From contig CAKUAD010000002.1 in NCBI GenBank assembly GCA_934636265.1, positions 53,590 through 117,589 on the forward strand: a DNA stretch of 64,000 nucleotides, written 5' to 3'. The DNA is from an uncultured Flavobacterium sp. (GTDB lineage: Bacteria; Bacteroidota; Bacteroidia; Flavobacteriales; Flavobacteriaceae). The position numbers were made by a program, and so were the translations under genes. Every line of letters starts with the position of its first letter. Position 1 is the first letter of the stretch. Shown here piece after piece: positions 8,724 to 17,136 of the stretch. The notes below the pieces were generated by a model. That model saw only the letters and a program-made list of their open reading frames with translations, was not told the origin of the DNA and made no database searches.

Positions 8724-9041
8724 ATGGCACAGACAATCACTGACGCAAATTTTGAAGAGATAGTATTGAAATCAGACAAGCCGGTTCTGGTTGATTTTTG
8801 GGCAGCCTGGTGCGGACCTTGCCGTATGGTAGGACCGATCATCGACGAACTCAGCACTGAGTTTGAAGGTACAGCCGTTGTAGGAAAGGTTGACGTGGAC
8901 GCAAACCAGGAATTCGCCTCAAAATACGGCGTGCGCAACATCCCAACCGTGTTGGTATTTAAGAACGGTGAAGTGGTAAGCCGCCAGGTAGGTGTTTCGC
9001 CAAAGCAAACCTATGCCGACTCGCTCAAGGCAGCCATGTAA
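8724..9041 (+). CDS. trxA: Thioredoxin
   Basis: A 105-residue cytoplasmic thioredoxin with the active site WCGPC (C30 and C33), the conserved D24 in VLVDFW, and the cis-proline loop RNIPTV near residue 75. It reduces protein disulfides using electrons from thioredoxin reductase. Length is exactly that of the single-domain family. The start at ATG 8724 gives MAQTITDANF, the usual N-terminus. It has its own promoter and terminator, so it is transcribed alone. Confidence 0.96.
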   Translation: MAQTITDANFEEIVLKSDKPVLVDFWAAWCGPCRMVGPIIDELSTEFEGTAVVGKVDVDANQEFASKYGVRNIPTVLVFKNGEVVSRQVGVSPKQTYADSLKAAM

Positions 9042-9062
9042 TATCCCATAATTTCATATAAG

Positions 9063-9095
9063 TCCGGATTTCTACCTTGGAATCCGGATTTTTTT
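9063..9095 (+). terminator. Terminator of trxA
   Basis: TCCGGATT (9063-9070), a 10-base loop, AATCCGGA (9081-9088) and seven T residues. The T tract runs into the stop codon of the converging histidine kinase gene. Confidence 0.9.
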
Positions 9096-11037
9096 ATGCA
9101 TTTAACCTTAGTGTGAAAGTGGAGCCCTGTCCGGCCTTTGTATCGACCAAAACTTCACACCTGATAGCCGCAGCCAAATCTCGGATCAGATGAAATCCCA
9201 ATCCTGAATGGATTCCAATAACCAAGTTTTCATCGTAAAGCGCCTTGTAGTGTTCCGGGTGAATGCCTCCGCCGTTGTCGGCAATGCTGATTTGGGCGAC
9301 ACCACCAGTCAAAAACGCCGAGACTTTGATTTTTCCATCGGCCTTTGAGTCGACCGCTTTGAGGGAATTTCCAATCAAGTTGCGTAAAATCGCCTTCAAA
9401 TAATCGGGATCGGTGCGTAAGAAAATGTTTTGCGGATTGTCAAACTCAAGTATCGCACCGGATTCATACTCAAAGTGTTTGATCAGATCGGCAAAAACCG
9501 ACGACACGTTGACGTTTTGCAAAACCGGACTGAAATGCGCCATCTGGCCCTTGCTCCACAAGAGCAAATCCTCCATGGATTCCAAGAGATTCTCGGCCGA
9601 TGTGAGTGTTTGGCTTTGAATTCTTTTGGCCGATTCAGCATCCAGCAATTCCGGACTCTCCTTTTGGAGCTGTAAAAAATGAATCAGGTGGTACACCGGC
9701 CGGCGCAGGTCGTGGTTTAGAATCGCAAAAAACCGCGCCTTGAGTTTGTTGGCCTGATCCAGATGCGTATTAAGGGCAATCAGTTGCAGGTTGTGTTTTT
9801 TGCGGCTGTGGTTGTCCCGTAAAAGCAATATCCCTATCAAACCCAAAAGCCCGAGTCCGCCCAGCATAAACCACTGTTGTTTGCGGTTGTTTTTTAGTGT
9901 AATCTGGTTAAGACGGATTTTTTCGTCGCGCAGCAAAATTTCCTTTTCGCTTTCCAGGGCGGCAATTTTGTTTTTGTTCTGCTGCGAGAAAACCGAATCT
10001 TTAAGCCGCATCGTCAGCGCCAGATTGTCATACGCCGATTGGTATTCGCCCTTCAAGTATTGCAGTCCGGCCAGATTGTGACTTTGATAAATGATGGCGT
10101 TAAGGTTTTTCTTTTTTCGGGCAAGTTCAAGCGCCCGGGTGTAATAATGCGCTGACGCCCGCAAAAGTGCGTTTTTTCCCTGCGGGAGGTCCGGATATCC
10201 CTGGGTAACCATTGCGCTGTCACGGGCCATGATCATATAATTGTATCCAATGTTTCCGTGGTTTACGATAGACATCGTATTCTCTGGCGCCACCCGGTCC
10301 CAAATTTCCTGTGCCTGCAGCGCAATCCGGGCATATTTTACGAGGTTGTTTTCATAACAGATGGCCCAGTTGGTCAAAACCCAGGCGCGTCCGTGATCAT
10401 TTCCGTCTTTTGCAAAGGAATCATAAGCCATTTTAAAATAATCAGTGGCTGCGGCCAGGTTGTTTTTTAGCCGGTAGATTTCGCCCTTGGCCGCCAGTGA
10501 ATAGGCCTTTTGCATGATGTCGGGCTGTTGGTTTTGATAGGCCAGCGAGGTATTGATATACTCCAGCGCCTGGTCATAATCATGCTGATCGCAGTACGAC
10601 ATCGCCAGTCCGCGGTAGCTTTTTTGCAGCAACGAAAACTGGCCGTGCTTTTCCGCCAGGCTGATGGTTTTTAAAAAACAGTCGATAGCGCCAGGGTAAT
10701 CTGACTTTCGCTCGGCGATGAGCGCCATGTTAAAGTAATTTCTCGCTAACTCAGTTCCGGTTCCGGCCTTAGCATGCCATTGCCATGATGCGTTATTTTT
10801 TTGCTCGGCCAGTTCCAGGTTGGCCAGATAAACGTGTACCAGTGCCTGCGTCGACTGTATTTTGGCCTGCGTCGACGGGTTTGGATTTAAAAATTCGCGG
10901 GCAAGCCACTCAACCTTCTCAAATGCCGATTCCGGGTGTGCCGATACCATTCGCTCGATTTCCAGACGACGTGATTCCAGGCTGGATTGCGCCGTCAGCA
11001 CAGCGGTAAAAAGCAGGAACCACACAGCGAGTTTCAT
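9094..11037 (-). CDS. TPR sensor histidine kinase
   Basis: This 647-residue protein has a signal peptide (first 19 residues, ending in LTAQS), a periplasmic region of tetratricopeptide repeats (about 60-370), one membrane helix (QQWFMLGGLGLLGLIGILLL region, about 390-410), a phospho-acceptor helix with the conserved His in AILNHDLRRP (near 441), and a C-terminal ATPase domain with N-box IGNSLKAVD and DNGGGI. TPR-kinases of this kind in Bacteroidota pair with LytTR regulators, as here: the regulator gene lies just upstream and overlaps by 4 bases (ATGA). The signal sensed is unknown. The four-base overlap implies translational coupling. Confidence 0.9.
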   Translation of the reverse strand: MKLAVWFLLFTAVLTAQSSLESRRLEIERMVSAHPESAFEKVEWLAREFLNPNPSTQAKIQSTQALVHVYLANLELAEQKNNASWQWHAKAGTGTELARNYFNMALIAERKSDYPGAIDCFLKTISLAEKHGQFSLLQKSYRGLAMSYCDQHDYDQALEYINTSLAYQNQQPDIMQKAYSLAAKGEIYRLKNNLAAATDYFKMAYDSFAKDGNDHGRAWVLTNWAICYENNLVKYARIALQAQEIWDRVAPENTMSIVNHGNIGYNYMIMARDSAMVTQGYPDLPQGKNALLRASAHYYTRALELARKKKNLNAIIYQSHNLAGLQYLKGEYQSAYDNLALTMRLKDSVFSQQNKNKIAALESEKEILLRDEKIRLNQITLKNNRKQQWFMLGGLGLLGLIGILLLRDNHSRKKHNLQLIALNTHLDQANKLKARFFAILNHDLRRPVYHLIHFLQLQKESPELLDAESAKRIQSQTLTSAENLLESMEDLLLWSKGQMAHFSPVLQNVNVSSVFADLIKHFEYESGAILEFDNPQNIFLRTDPDYLKAILRNLIGNSLKAVDSKADGKIKVSAFLTGGVAQISIADNGGGIHPEHYKALYDENLVIGIHSGLGFHLIRDLAAAIRCEVLVDTKAGQGSTFTLRLNA

Positions 11038-11738
11038 AACATGTTTTTGACGTTTTCCTTAAAGGCGCGTCCAACAGGCACCCGTACCCGTCCGTTCAAT
11101 TCTACCTCATGGGCCGTAATGCGGGAAACAAATTGAGGGCGAACGGCATGACTTTTATGGATGCGAACAAAGGTTTCAAATTGCGGTTGTTTCAATAAAG
11201 TACCCAGGTTTGACCAAACGCAGTACTTTTTGCGGGCCGTCACCAAAAGCGTGTAATCTTTAAGGGCTTCCAGGCAGATGATATCGCCCAAGTTGATTTT
11301 AACCTGATCATGACCTTCCCTGATGGTGATGGAATCGGCCCCAAAATGCATGTCAAACAGCTGGGCTTTTTCACGCGTTGACAGATACGCCCTGATGCGC
11401 GCCACAGCTTTTTCAAAACGATCAAATTTAACGGGCTTTACTACAAAATCCAGCGTGTCCAGATCAAAGCTCTCGGCGGCGTGTTCAGCATGGCCGCTAA
11501 CAAACACACAGGCCGGAACAGCCGATGCCTTGCGTCGAAGCTCCAGTCCGTTTTCGTCGGGCATGTCAACATCCAGGAACAAAATATCCACCTGCGATTT
11601 TTCAAGTATGGCAAGGGCTTCTGACACTGTTTTGCACGCGCCGGCAATCTCCAGTTCAGGAAATCGCTTGACAAATGACATGACCATAAGCCTGTCTACA
11701 TCTTCGTCATCAACGATAAGGCACTTCCAGGTGTTCAT
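11034..11738 (-). CDS. LytTR-family response regulator
   Basis: A 234-residue protein with a receiver domain (residues 1-120; phospho-acceptor Asp in LFLDVDMPDENG near 55, conserved Lys in VVKPVKFDRF) and a C-terminal LytTR DNA-binding domain (about 135-234: ICLEALKDYTLLV, FVRIHKSHAV, VPVGRAF). LytTR regulators bind pairs of direct repeats and here would be phosphorylated by the adjacent kinase. The gene is divergent from the S74 repeat-protein gene at 11868, sharing a 129-bp intergenic region, so that gene is a natural target candidate (inference). Confidence 0.92.
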   Translation of the reverse strand: MNTWKCLIVDDEDVDRLMVMSFVKRFPELEIAGACKTVSEALAILEKSQVDILFLDVDMPDENGLELRRKASAVPACVFVSGHAEHAAESFDLDTLDFVVKPVKFDRFEKAVARIRAYLSTREKAQLFDMHFGADSITIREGHDQVKINLGDIICLEALKDYTLLVTARKKYCVWSNLGTLLKQPQFETFVRIHKSHAVRPQFVSRITAHEVELNGRVRVPVGRAFKENVKNML

Positions 11739-11867
11739 CGCAAAGGCATCATCTTCAAATTTAACGATTTATCTTAATGCTGATGGTATAAAAAAACGGA
11801 TGGTGGTATAATTAAACTTTTCACAGCCTCGCGCGCGCCCGACTTTTGTTGTTTAAATCCCGGTACG

Positions 11868-14459
11868 ATGAAAGCAATCATTCAAACAGGCGCGTTGTTG
11901 ATCGTGCTCTCAACCAGCGGACAAGTAGGCGTAAATACGGCCTCGCCCGATGCCCTTTTGGAAGTAAAATCTCTTAACGAGGCGGCTCCCGCGCCCACCG
12001 ACGGACTGATTGTGCCGCGCGTTGACGCTTTTCCGGCCGTGAATCCAACCGCCAGTCAACAAGGAATGATGCTCTATCTCAAGACAGCATCCGGAACAAA
12101 CGACCCGGGATTTTATTATTGGGACAATTCACTAACTACCTGGGTTTCCCTTGGCGGCAAACCTGATTCCGATTGGTTTGAACAAGGCTCCACCACCGCT
12201 CCTGATTTGATTTCAGATAACGCATACCGCATGGGTCGTGTTGCGGTAGGAACCAATATTGCCCAGACAAAACTCGACGTGTTGGCTGATCCTTCAGTCG
12301 ATTCAATTGCTATCCGCGCGGTGATGTCAGGTGCCGGAAATACCGAAATCACCGGCCAACTTTCCAGGATCGACAATTCCGGTACCGGCCATCACTTTGG
12401 CTACCGATCTGTTCTGCAAGGCGCCGGAAGCGGATGGCAGCGCAACTACGACGCCCTGATATACAGTACGGGAACCGGGGTACAATCGGGGTTTTACGCA
12501 AGGTTACTGGGTTCGGCCGCTGGTGAGCAACGCGGTTTTGTGGCTTCTATCCAAAACGCCGGGACAGGAATCAAGCGAGGGGCGATTTTCCATATCGAAA
12601 GCGACGATCCCGCCGCGCAATATGGCCTGGTAAACCGATTGAGCGGAAGCGGGACAGGCAACCAATGGGGCGTTTGGAATTTTATGGAAGGCGGCGGAAG
12701 CGGATTCCACACCGGAACCTTTAACCAGTTCGTGGCAGGTTCAGGCGGACAAACCGGTGCCTGGAACGAGTTTAGCGGGACCTTGGGCGACGGTAACTTG
12801 CTGGGTGCATACAACAGTTATTTTACCGGGGGCAACGGGATACTTGCCGGGGTTTACAATGAAATCCGGAGCAGCGTGAACGGCAGCGGATTGCAATACG
12901 GCGCTTACACAACCAACAGTAGTCCAGGTGATGGTGACCATTTTGGAAGCTATCAGCGCCTGGCGGGAACGGGGAACGGGCAGCAGTTTGGAACGCAAAA
13001 CCGGTTGCAAAACACCGGGAGCGGCGCTCATTTTGGAACTGACAATCTGTTTAGCGGCGATGGGACCGGAGCCAAAACCGGGCTTAGAAATCATTTCTAT
13101 TCGGGCTCCGGTGCGGAATTGAACGGCGTGGTGAACATTGTGGAAAGCAGTTATGATACATCGGGACCGCAAACCGGCATGCTTACCACGAACGACAGTC
13201 CCGGCATTCTTCCGCAGTTTGGCACCCGCACGCTTCTCAGCGGTTCCGGTTCGGGTGAGAAGGTGGGGCACTTGTTGGTTATCTCAAGTCCCGGAAACGG
13301 GAGTCACCAAGGCGTACAACAGCGATTTTCCGGCACAGGATCCGGAAATCACACGGGCGTATCCAACAATTTTAACAATGGATCCGGCGGGATGACCGGC
13401 GTGGCCAACCAATTTATAACGCCGTTGGCCTTGGGTCGTGTTCTGGGTTTTTACAATATTTTTTATGGCAGCAGTGGCAGTTTGGCCGCCGGCACCTACA
13501 CCGAGTTTAACGCGCTGAACCCGGGTTCCGGAACACAGTTCGGAAACTATTTGCTCAACCAAAGCAGCGGCAACGGACAACATATGGGCGCTTCATACCA
13601 ACTTTCAGGAATTGGGAACGGCGGGCAAACGGGCGTGCGAAACATTATCGATAACTCCGGCAACGGCGTACATTATGGCACCCGACAAGAGATGAGCGGG
13701 TCGGGGTCGGGCATGCACGTTGGAGTTTACAACATCTTAAGCGGTGCGGGCTCGGGACAGCAATTTGGCATCTTGAATCAGATTACCAACTCCGGGACAT
13801 CTTCCCGGACGGCGGTGTATAATTCGCTTGAAGGCGCTTCCAACGCCGCCACTTACGGGGTGTTTACTGACCTGGAGGGCTCGGGCAACGGTGTTATGTA
13901 CGGAAGTTACCAACGCCTTACTGCGATGGCCTCGGGAACCGCTGCAAAATACGGCCACGCCTCGTCGATGACGGCCACCGCGGGCGGGACGCATTTCGGG
14001 GTTTATTCGCTGGCGACCAAGGCTGGGAGTTACGCTGGTTATTTTTTAGGCGCTGTTTACGTTTCGGGAACTTTTACCAATCCGTCAGACCAAATGCTCA
14101 AGGAGAAAATTGAACCTACGGGGCGCGTTACCGACAAATTGATGAACGTCGAAGTCAGGGACTTCAATTTTAAAAAGGCCTACGCCGATGTGTACGGATT
14201 TCCAACCAAGCGGCAAACGGGATTCATTGCTCAACAGTTGCAAACCGTGTTTCCGGATTTGGTGACCGATGACAAACTTCAGCTTGAGGGCGCGGCCGAG
14301 GCGTTGCCCAGCAAAGGCGTCAATTACCTGGGATTGGTTCCCATCCTGACCAAGGCTTTGCAGGAGCAGCAGACGGAAATTGAGGAACTAAGGGCAAAAG
14401 TTACAGCGTACGAGGCACGGCTTGAACGTTTGGAAAAAGCTCTGGGAGTTAGCCGCTGA
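11868..14459 (+). CDS. Large Gly-rich repeat surface protein with C-terminal peptidase S74 domain
   Basis: 863 residues. A short signal peptide (MKAIIQTGALLIVLSTSGQ) is followed by the segment VGVNTASPDALLEV common to flavobacterial tail-fibre-domain proteins. From about residue 150 to 700 roughly 25-30 degenerate repeats of about 19-22 residues follow, each of the form GxxNxxxGxGxGxxxG, expected to form a beta-solenoid or trimeric fibre. The C-terminal domain (about 735-835) has SDQMLKEKI, carrying the Ser and Lys (five apart) of the self-cleaving intramolecular chaperone known from phage endosialidases, plus QTGFIAQQL. A coiled coil (EEQQTEIEELRAKV region) closes it. Probably an exported adhesin or fibre; the partner is unknown. 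Confidence 0.85.
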   Translation: MKAIIQTGALLIVLSTSGQVGVNTASPDALLEVKSLNEAAPAPTDGLIVPRVDAFPAVNPTASQQGMMLYLKTASGTNDPGFYYWDNSLTTWVSLGGKPDSDWFEQGSTTAPDLISDNAYRMGRVAVGTNIAQTKLDVLADPSVDSIAIRAVMSGAGNTEITGQLSRIDNSGTGHHFGYRSVLQGAGSGWQRNYDALIYSTGTGVQSGFYARLLGSAAGEQRGFVASIQNAGTGIKRGAIFHIESDDPAAQYGLVNRLSGSGTGNQWGVWNFMEGGGSGFHTGTFNQFVAGSGGQTGAWNEFSGTLGDGNLLGAYNSYFTGGNGILAGVYNEIRSSVNGSGLQYGAYTTNSSPGDGDHFGSYQRLAGTGNGQQFGTQNRLQNTGSGAHFGTDNLFSGDGTGAKTGLRNHFYSGSGAELNGVVNIVESSYDTSGPQTGMLTTNDSPGILPQFGTRTLLSGSGSGEKVGHLLVISSPGNGSHQGVQQRFSGTGSGNHTGVSNNFNNGSGGMTGVANQFITPLALGRVLGFYNIFYGSSGSLAAGTYTEFNALNPGSGTQFGNYLLNQSSGNGQHMGASYQLSGIGNGGQTGVRNIIDNSGNGVHYGTRQEMSGSGSGMHVGVYNILSGAGSGQQFGILNQITNSGTSSRTAVYNSLEGASNAATYGVFTDLEGSGNGVMYGSYQRLTAMASGTAAKYGHASSMTATAGGTHFGVYSLATKAGSYAGYFLGAVYVSGTFTNPSDQMLKEKIEPTGRVTDKLMNVEVRDFNFKKAYADVYGFPTKRQTGFIAQQLQTVFPDLVTDDKLQLEGAAEALPSKGVNYLGLVPILTKALQEQQTEIEELRAKVTAYEARLERLEKALGVSR

Positions 14460-14505
14460 GTTTTTGGATAGCCTGACGTTTTTGTGAGCAACAGGCAACG
14501 GGAGG

Positions 14506-14587
14506 GCCGCGTTAGCGATGGCAGCGGCATCCTTTTGCGCTCCCGACAGCTATCGGGAGCGGCAAAAGATACAGCGGACAGCGCGGC
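14506..14587 (+). ncRNA. Covarying intergenic structured element, copy B
   Basis: The outer helix is GCCGCG (14506-14511) with CGCGGC (14582-14587). Inside, TTTTGC and GCAAAA bracket a perfect hairpin GCTCCCGA / TCGGGAGC (about 14538-14559). The conserved core reads GATGGCAGCGGCATCC and GATACAGCGGACAGC. It follows the S74 gene and precedes the DUF58 gene. Confidence 0.65.
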
Positions 14588-14685
14588 GGTGCGGAAGTCA
14601 AGCGTACGGCTAAGCAAGTCCGGCACCGCACCGAAACGCCCCGTTAAAATTTGAGGCAAAAGATAGGTGCAGTTAAATCTTTGAA

Positions 14686-14693
14686 TAACTTTG
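14686..14693 (+). promoter_or_regulatory. Candidate -7 box for the DUF58 gene
   Basis: TAACTTTG matches TAnnTTTG, but it ends only 4 bases before ATG 14698, so the transcript would have almost no leader. A less perfect box with a TTTG at 14650-14653 lies further upstream. Confidence 0.4.
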
Positions 14694-14697
14694 AGAG

Positions 14698-15624
14698 ATG
14701 AAGATTGAATCGCAGTTAGAAAAGATTTCGAGTTTTGCGCACCTGGAACTTTTGGCCGGACAAGTGGTTGAAGGATTTATTTCCGGGATGCACAAAAGTC
14801 CTTTTCACGGGTTTTCGGCCGAGTTTGCCGAACATAAAGTGTACAACACCGGTGAGAGCACCAAACACATCGACTGGAAGCTTTACGCCAAAACCGACAG
14901 GCTTTACACCAAGCGCTTTGAGGAGGAAACCAACCTTCGCTGCCACCTGATTGTCGACAATTCGTCGTCAATGCACTATCCGGTGCTCGGGCCGGGCGAG
15001 CCGTTTTACCACTCCAAAATAGGCTTCTCGGTACTCGCAGCCGCCGTGTTGATGAACTTGCTTAAAAAGCAGCGGGACGCGGTGGGATTGAGTGTATATT
15101 CAGACACCTACGAATACTATGCGCCGGAAAAGGGCAGCGACCGCCACCACCGCATGCTTTTGAGCAAGCTCGAGGATTTGCTGGCCAATCCAAAGCGGTC
15201 CAAGCCAACCGATACGGTGACGTTTTTGCATCAGATTGCCGAGAAGATGCACCGCCGATCGATGATTATTTTGTTTACCGATATGTTTCAGGCGACCGAT
15301 GATGACCGGTTGTTCCATGCTTTGCAGCACTTAAAGCACAACAAGCACAAGGTGGTTTTGTTTCACGTGGTCGACCGCGAGACGGAAGTAGGCTTTAAGT
15401 TTGACAATGCGCCGCGCAAATTCATCGACGTTGAAACGGGCGAGGAAATTAACGTTTTTGCCGATTCGGTGCGCGAAGCGTATGAAAAACACGTCGAAAA
15501 CTACTTTAAAAAGCTGTCTTTGGCCTGCGCGCAAAACAGGATTAAGTACGTTCCGGTAGCCGTGAGCGATTCTTTTGAAAAAATCTTGACCACCTATCTT
15601 GTAGAGAAACAGCTGTTTGGCTAA
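14698..15624 (+). CDS. DUF58 domain protein (MoxR-associated vWA-like)
   Basis: This 308-residue cytoplasmic protein matches the DUF58 family: GFSAEFAEHKVYNTGE near residue 40, the DIDWKLYAKTD-type block (here HIDWKLYAKTDRLYTKRFEE split around 58-77), and a vWA-like fold with DNSSSM (near 87-92) acting as a metal-ion-dependent adhesion-like site. DUF58 proteins usually neighbour MoxR ATPases and are thought to help assemble or activate membrane complexes; no MoxR gene is adjacent here. The start at ATG 14698 gives the normal N-terminus. Confidence 0.88.
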   Translation: MKIESQLEKISSFAHLELLAGQVVEGFISGMHKSPFHGFSAEFAEHKVYNTGESTKHIDWKLYAKTDRLYTKRFEEETNLRCHLIVDNSSSMHYPVLGPGEPFYHSKIGFSVLAAAVLMNLLKKQRDAVGLSVYSDTYEYYAPEKGSDRHHRMLLSKLEDLLANPKRSKPTDTVTFLHQIAEKMHRRSMIILFTDMFQATDDDRLFHALQHLKHNKHKVVLFHVVDRETEVGFKFDNAPRKFIDVETGEEINVFADSVREAYEKHVENYFKKLSLACAQNRIKYVPVAVSDSFEKILTTYLVEKQLFG

Positions 15625-15661
15625 ACGGCGAAAAATATTTTTGATAAAAGTTGGTTTTTCG

Positions 15662-15692
15662 TTTGGATTTGTAATTTTACGCCCTATATTTG
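15662..15692 (+). promoter_or_regulatory. Promoter of tRNA-Asp
   Basis: TTTG (15662-15665), exactly 19 bases, then TATATTTG (15685-15692): a full match to the Bacteroidota -33/-7 consensus, 16 bases before the mature tRNA 5' end. Confidence 0.85.
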
Positions 15693-15708
15693 CATCCGCA
15701 TTTCGCGA

Positions 15709-15782
15709 GGTTTGGTAGTTCAGTTGGTTAGAATGCCGCCCTGTCACGGCGGAGGTCGCGGGTTCGAGTCCCGTCCAGACCG
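15709..15782 (+). tRNA. tRNA-Asp (GTC)
   Basis: A 74-nt cloverleaf: acceptor GGTTTGG pairs with CCAGACC, the anticodon loop is CTGTCAC with anticodon GTC, and the T arm has GGTTCGAGTCC. The CCA end is not encoded. It has its own promoter and terminator. Confidence 0.97.
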
Positions 15783-15800
15783 CTACCTCGGAAAGAGAAC

Positions 15801-15830
15801 AAAGCACTTTGGAAACAAAGTGCTTTTTTT
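15801..15830 (+). terminator. Terminator of tRNA-Asp
   Basis: AAAGCACTTTG (15801-15811), tetraloop GAAA, CAAAGTGCTTT (15816-15826) and a T run. Confidence 0.92.
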
Positions 15831-15868
15831 CCGAAATACGATAGTTGTGTTGTTTTTTGCCGGACCGA

Positions 15869-15931
15869 AAGGAACGGCAGGTTTAGTAGTTAGACCAATG
15901 AAAAGCTTTCCCTTTTAGGGATGGCTTTTTT
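15869..15931 (+). other. Possible tRNA-Asp relic with its own weak terminator
   Basis: The sequence GGTTTAGTAGTT resembles the first 12 bases of tRNA-Asp (one change) and is followed immediately by AGACC, which resembles its 3' acceptor end; then comes an imperfect hairpin with a T6 tail (about 15902-15931). This would fit a tandem second tRNA-Asp copy from which the middle was deleted. The evidence is short and circumstantial. Confidence 0.3.
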
Positions 15932-16010
15932 GCTTTATGGCTGTCGCATATCGGGATTTTTCAGGGCGTTTGCCGGCTCGCCGCGCGCTTAGGAGCGGCG
16001 CTCGGCTCGC

Positions 16011-16100
16011 CGCCACCGGGCTGTGCGCTTTTATCTTTTACGCCGCCAAATCCGGGCGTCGCAAAAGGATAACCGCTTCCATCCCTAACGCGGTGACTGC
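16011..16100 (-). ncRNA. Covarying intergenic structured element, copy C
   Basis: Read on the minus strand: GCGTTAGGGATGGAAGCGG, then TTATCCTTTTGC, an inner GACGCC/GGCGGC-type hairpin, and AAAAGATAAAAGCG. The closing helix is CACCG (minus strand 16095-16091) with CGGTG (16018-16014). It lies downstream of the DUF456 gene in the same direction. Confidence 0.6.
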
Positions 16101-16115
16101 GGTCTTCATTAAAGT

Positions 16116-16616
16116 TTATATAAATCCGCCGCGATGCGTCCAGGCAACTGCGACATACATTCCCAAAAACGCCACACACACCACAAATTTGATAAACGTC
16201 GAGGCCAGAAATCCTACAAATGATCCGGTTGCGGCGCGAAAAGCCTGTTTGTGATTGGTGGAGTTGTTGATGAGTTCGCCAACAAACGCACCTGCAAAAG
16301 GACCTATGATAAAGCCAAACGGTATCGGTGTAAGCAACCCTATGATTAACCCAATGTTGGTGCCCCACACGCCCCATTTGCTACCGCCAAACCGCTTGGT
16401 TCCTTGGGCAGGGATAACGTAGTCCAAAACCGTCACAACCGCCGTGATGAGTCCGGTGATGCCAATGATCCAATAATTGGCCGGAACGGCATCGGTCCAA
16501 TAAAGCATCAGCAATCCCAGGTAGCTGAGCGGCGTTCCGGGAATAACGGGTAGGAAACTCCCAAAGATTCCACCTAATACGCAACAAAATCCAAGGGTAA
16601 AGAGCAAAATGTCCAT
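16116..16616 (-). CDS. DUF456 small membrane protein
   Basis: A 166-residue hydrophobic protein with about four or five membrane helices and the Gly-rich DUF456 signature (GFCCVLGGIFGSFLPVIPGTP near the N-terminus, cited here as GGIFGSFLPVIPGTP; GPFAGAFVGE near residue 125). Function of the family is unknown. The start at 16616 gives MDILLFTLGF, the usual N-terminus. It is divergent from the hypothetical gene at 16684 and precedes element copy C. Confidence 0.88.
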   Translation of the reverse strand: MDILLFTLGFCCVLGGIFGSFLPVIPGTPLSYLGLLMLYWTDAVPANYWIIGITGLITAVVTVLDYVIPAQGTKRFGGSKWGVWGTNIGLIIGLLTPIPFGFIIGPFAGAFVGELINNSTNHKQAFRAATGSFVGFLASTFIKFVVCVAFLGMYVAVAWTHRGGFI

Positions 16617-16625
16617 AGCGTTTTT

Positions 16626-16633
16626 TACTTTTG
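16626..16633 (+). promoter_or_regulatory. -7 box for the gene at 16684
   Basis: TACTTTTG matches TAnnTTTG within the 67-bp divergent region. The predicted transcript would start near 16640. Confidence 0.45.
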
Positions 16634-16683
16634 ACTAAAAGTAACAATTTTACGTCACGGCAACGCTCAAAAAAATATTCCTG

Positions 16684-17136
16684 ATGGTTACGATTTGCCT
16701 TGCGGCTGCGTGCGACCGCGTGGTAAAACCCGTTTCAGAAGAGGAACTCCTGGAGCGCGAACTGCAATCCATCGACTGGAAAAAGGTTGACGAACTTCCG
16801 TCGATAGCTACCTGCGATTCCCTTACCGACAAGCGGGCGAGGCAACAGTGTTTCTTTGATGTGCTATCGGCCACTATCCAGGAAAAACTCAACACTGATA
16901 CGCTCCAGACGCCACATCAGGCTACCGATACCCTAATGGTGCTCGTGACGATCAATCCCGACGCAACGGTAGAATTTAAACCGCAAACCATCCCCGACAG
17001 CACGGCCTATCCCATCAACCTCGACAGCATACTGCACGCTCGTCTGGAGGATTTTCCAAAAGTTAAACCCGCCATCAAGCGCGGAATGCCGGTAAAAACG
17101 CAGTTTACGCTTCCGGTGGTCATTCAAAAGCCTTAA
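16684..17136 (+). CDS. Small predicted lipoprotein with TonB-C-like tail
   Basis: 150 residues. The N-terminus MVTICLAAACD contains a lipobox (LAAAC, Cys at 10), but only nine residues precede it, shorter than a normal signal peptide. The codons just upstream (TLKKIFL) would complete one, but the first of them is ACG, so either a non-ATG start is used or the start codon has been lost. The C-terminus RLEDFPKVKPAIKRGMPVKT resembles the end of TonB-like energy-transducer domains. It overlaps the converging glycosyltransferase gene by 4 bases. Function unknown. Confidence 0.65.
   Translation: MVTICLAAACDRVVKPVSEEELLERELQSIDWKKVDELPSIATCDSLTDKRARQQCFFDVLSATIQEKLNTDTLQTPHQATDTLMVLVTINPDATVEFKPQTIPDSTAYPINLDSILHARLEDFPKVKPAIKRGMPVKTQFTLPVVIQKP

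Noticed and set aside
12300..14040. Repetitive DNA that might be a CRISPR array or tandem DNA repeat
   Set aside because: The periodicity is at protein level (Gly-rich motif of about 20 residues); the DNA units are not identical and there are no constant spacers.
9094..14459. Phage or prophage remnant, suggested by the S74 tail-spike-type domain
   Set aside because: The protein has a bacterial signal peptide and sits among sensory and housekeeping genes; no phage structural, lysis or integrase genes are nearby.
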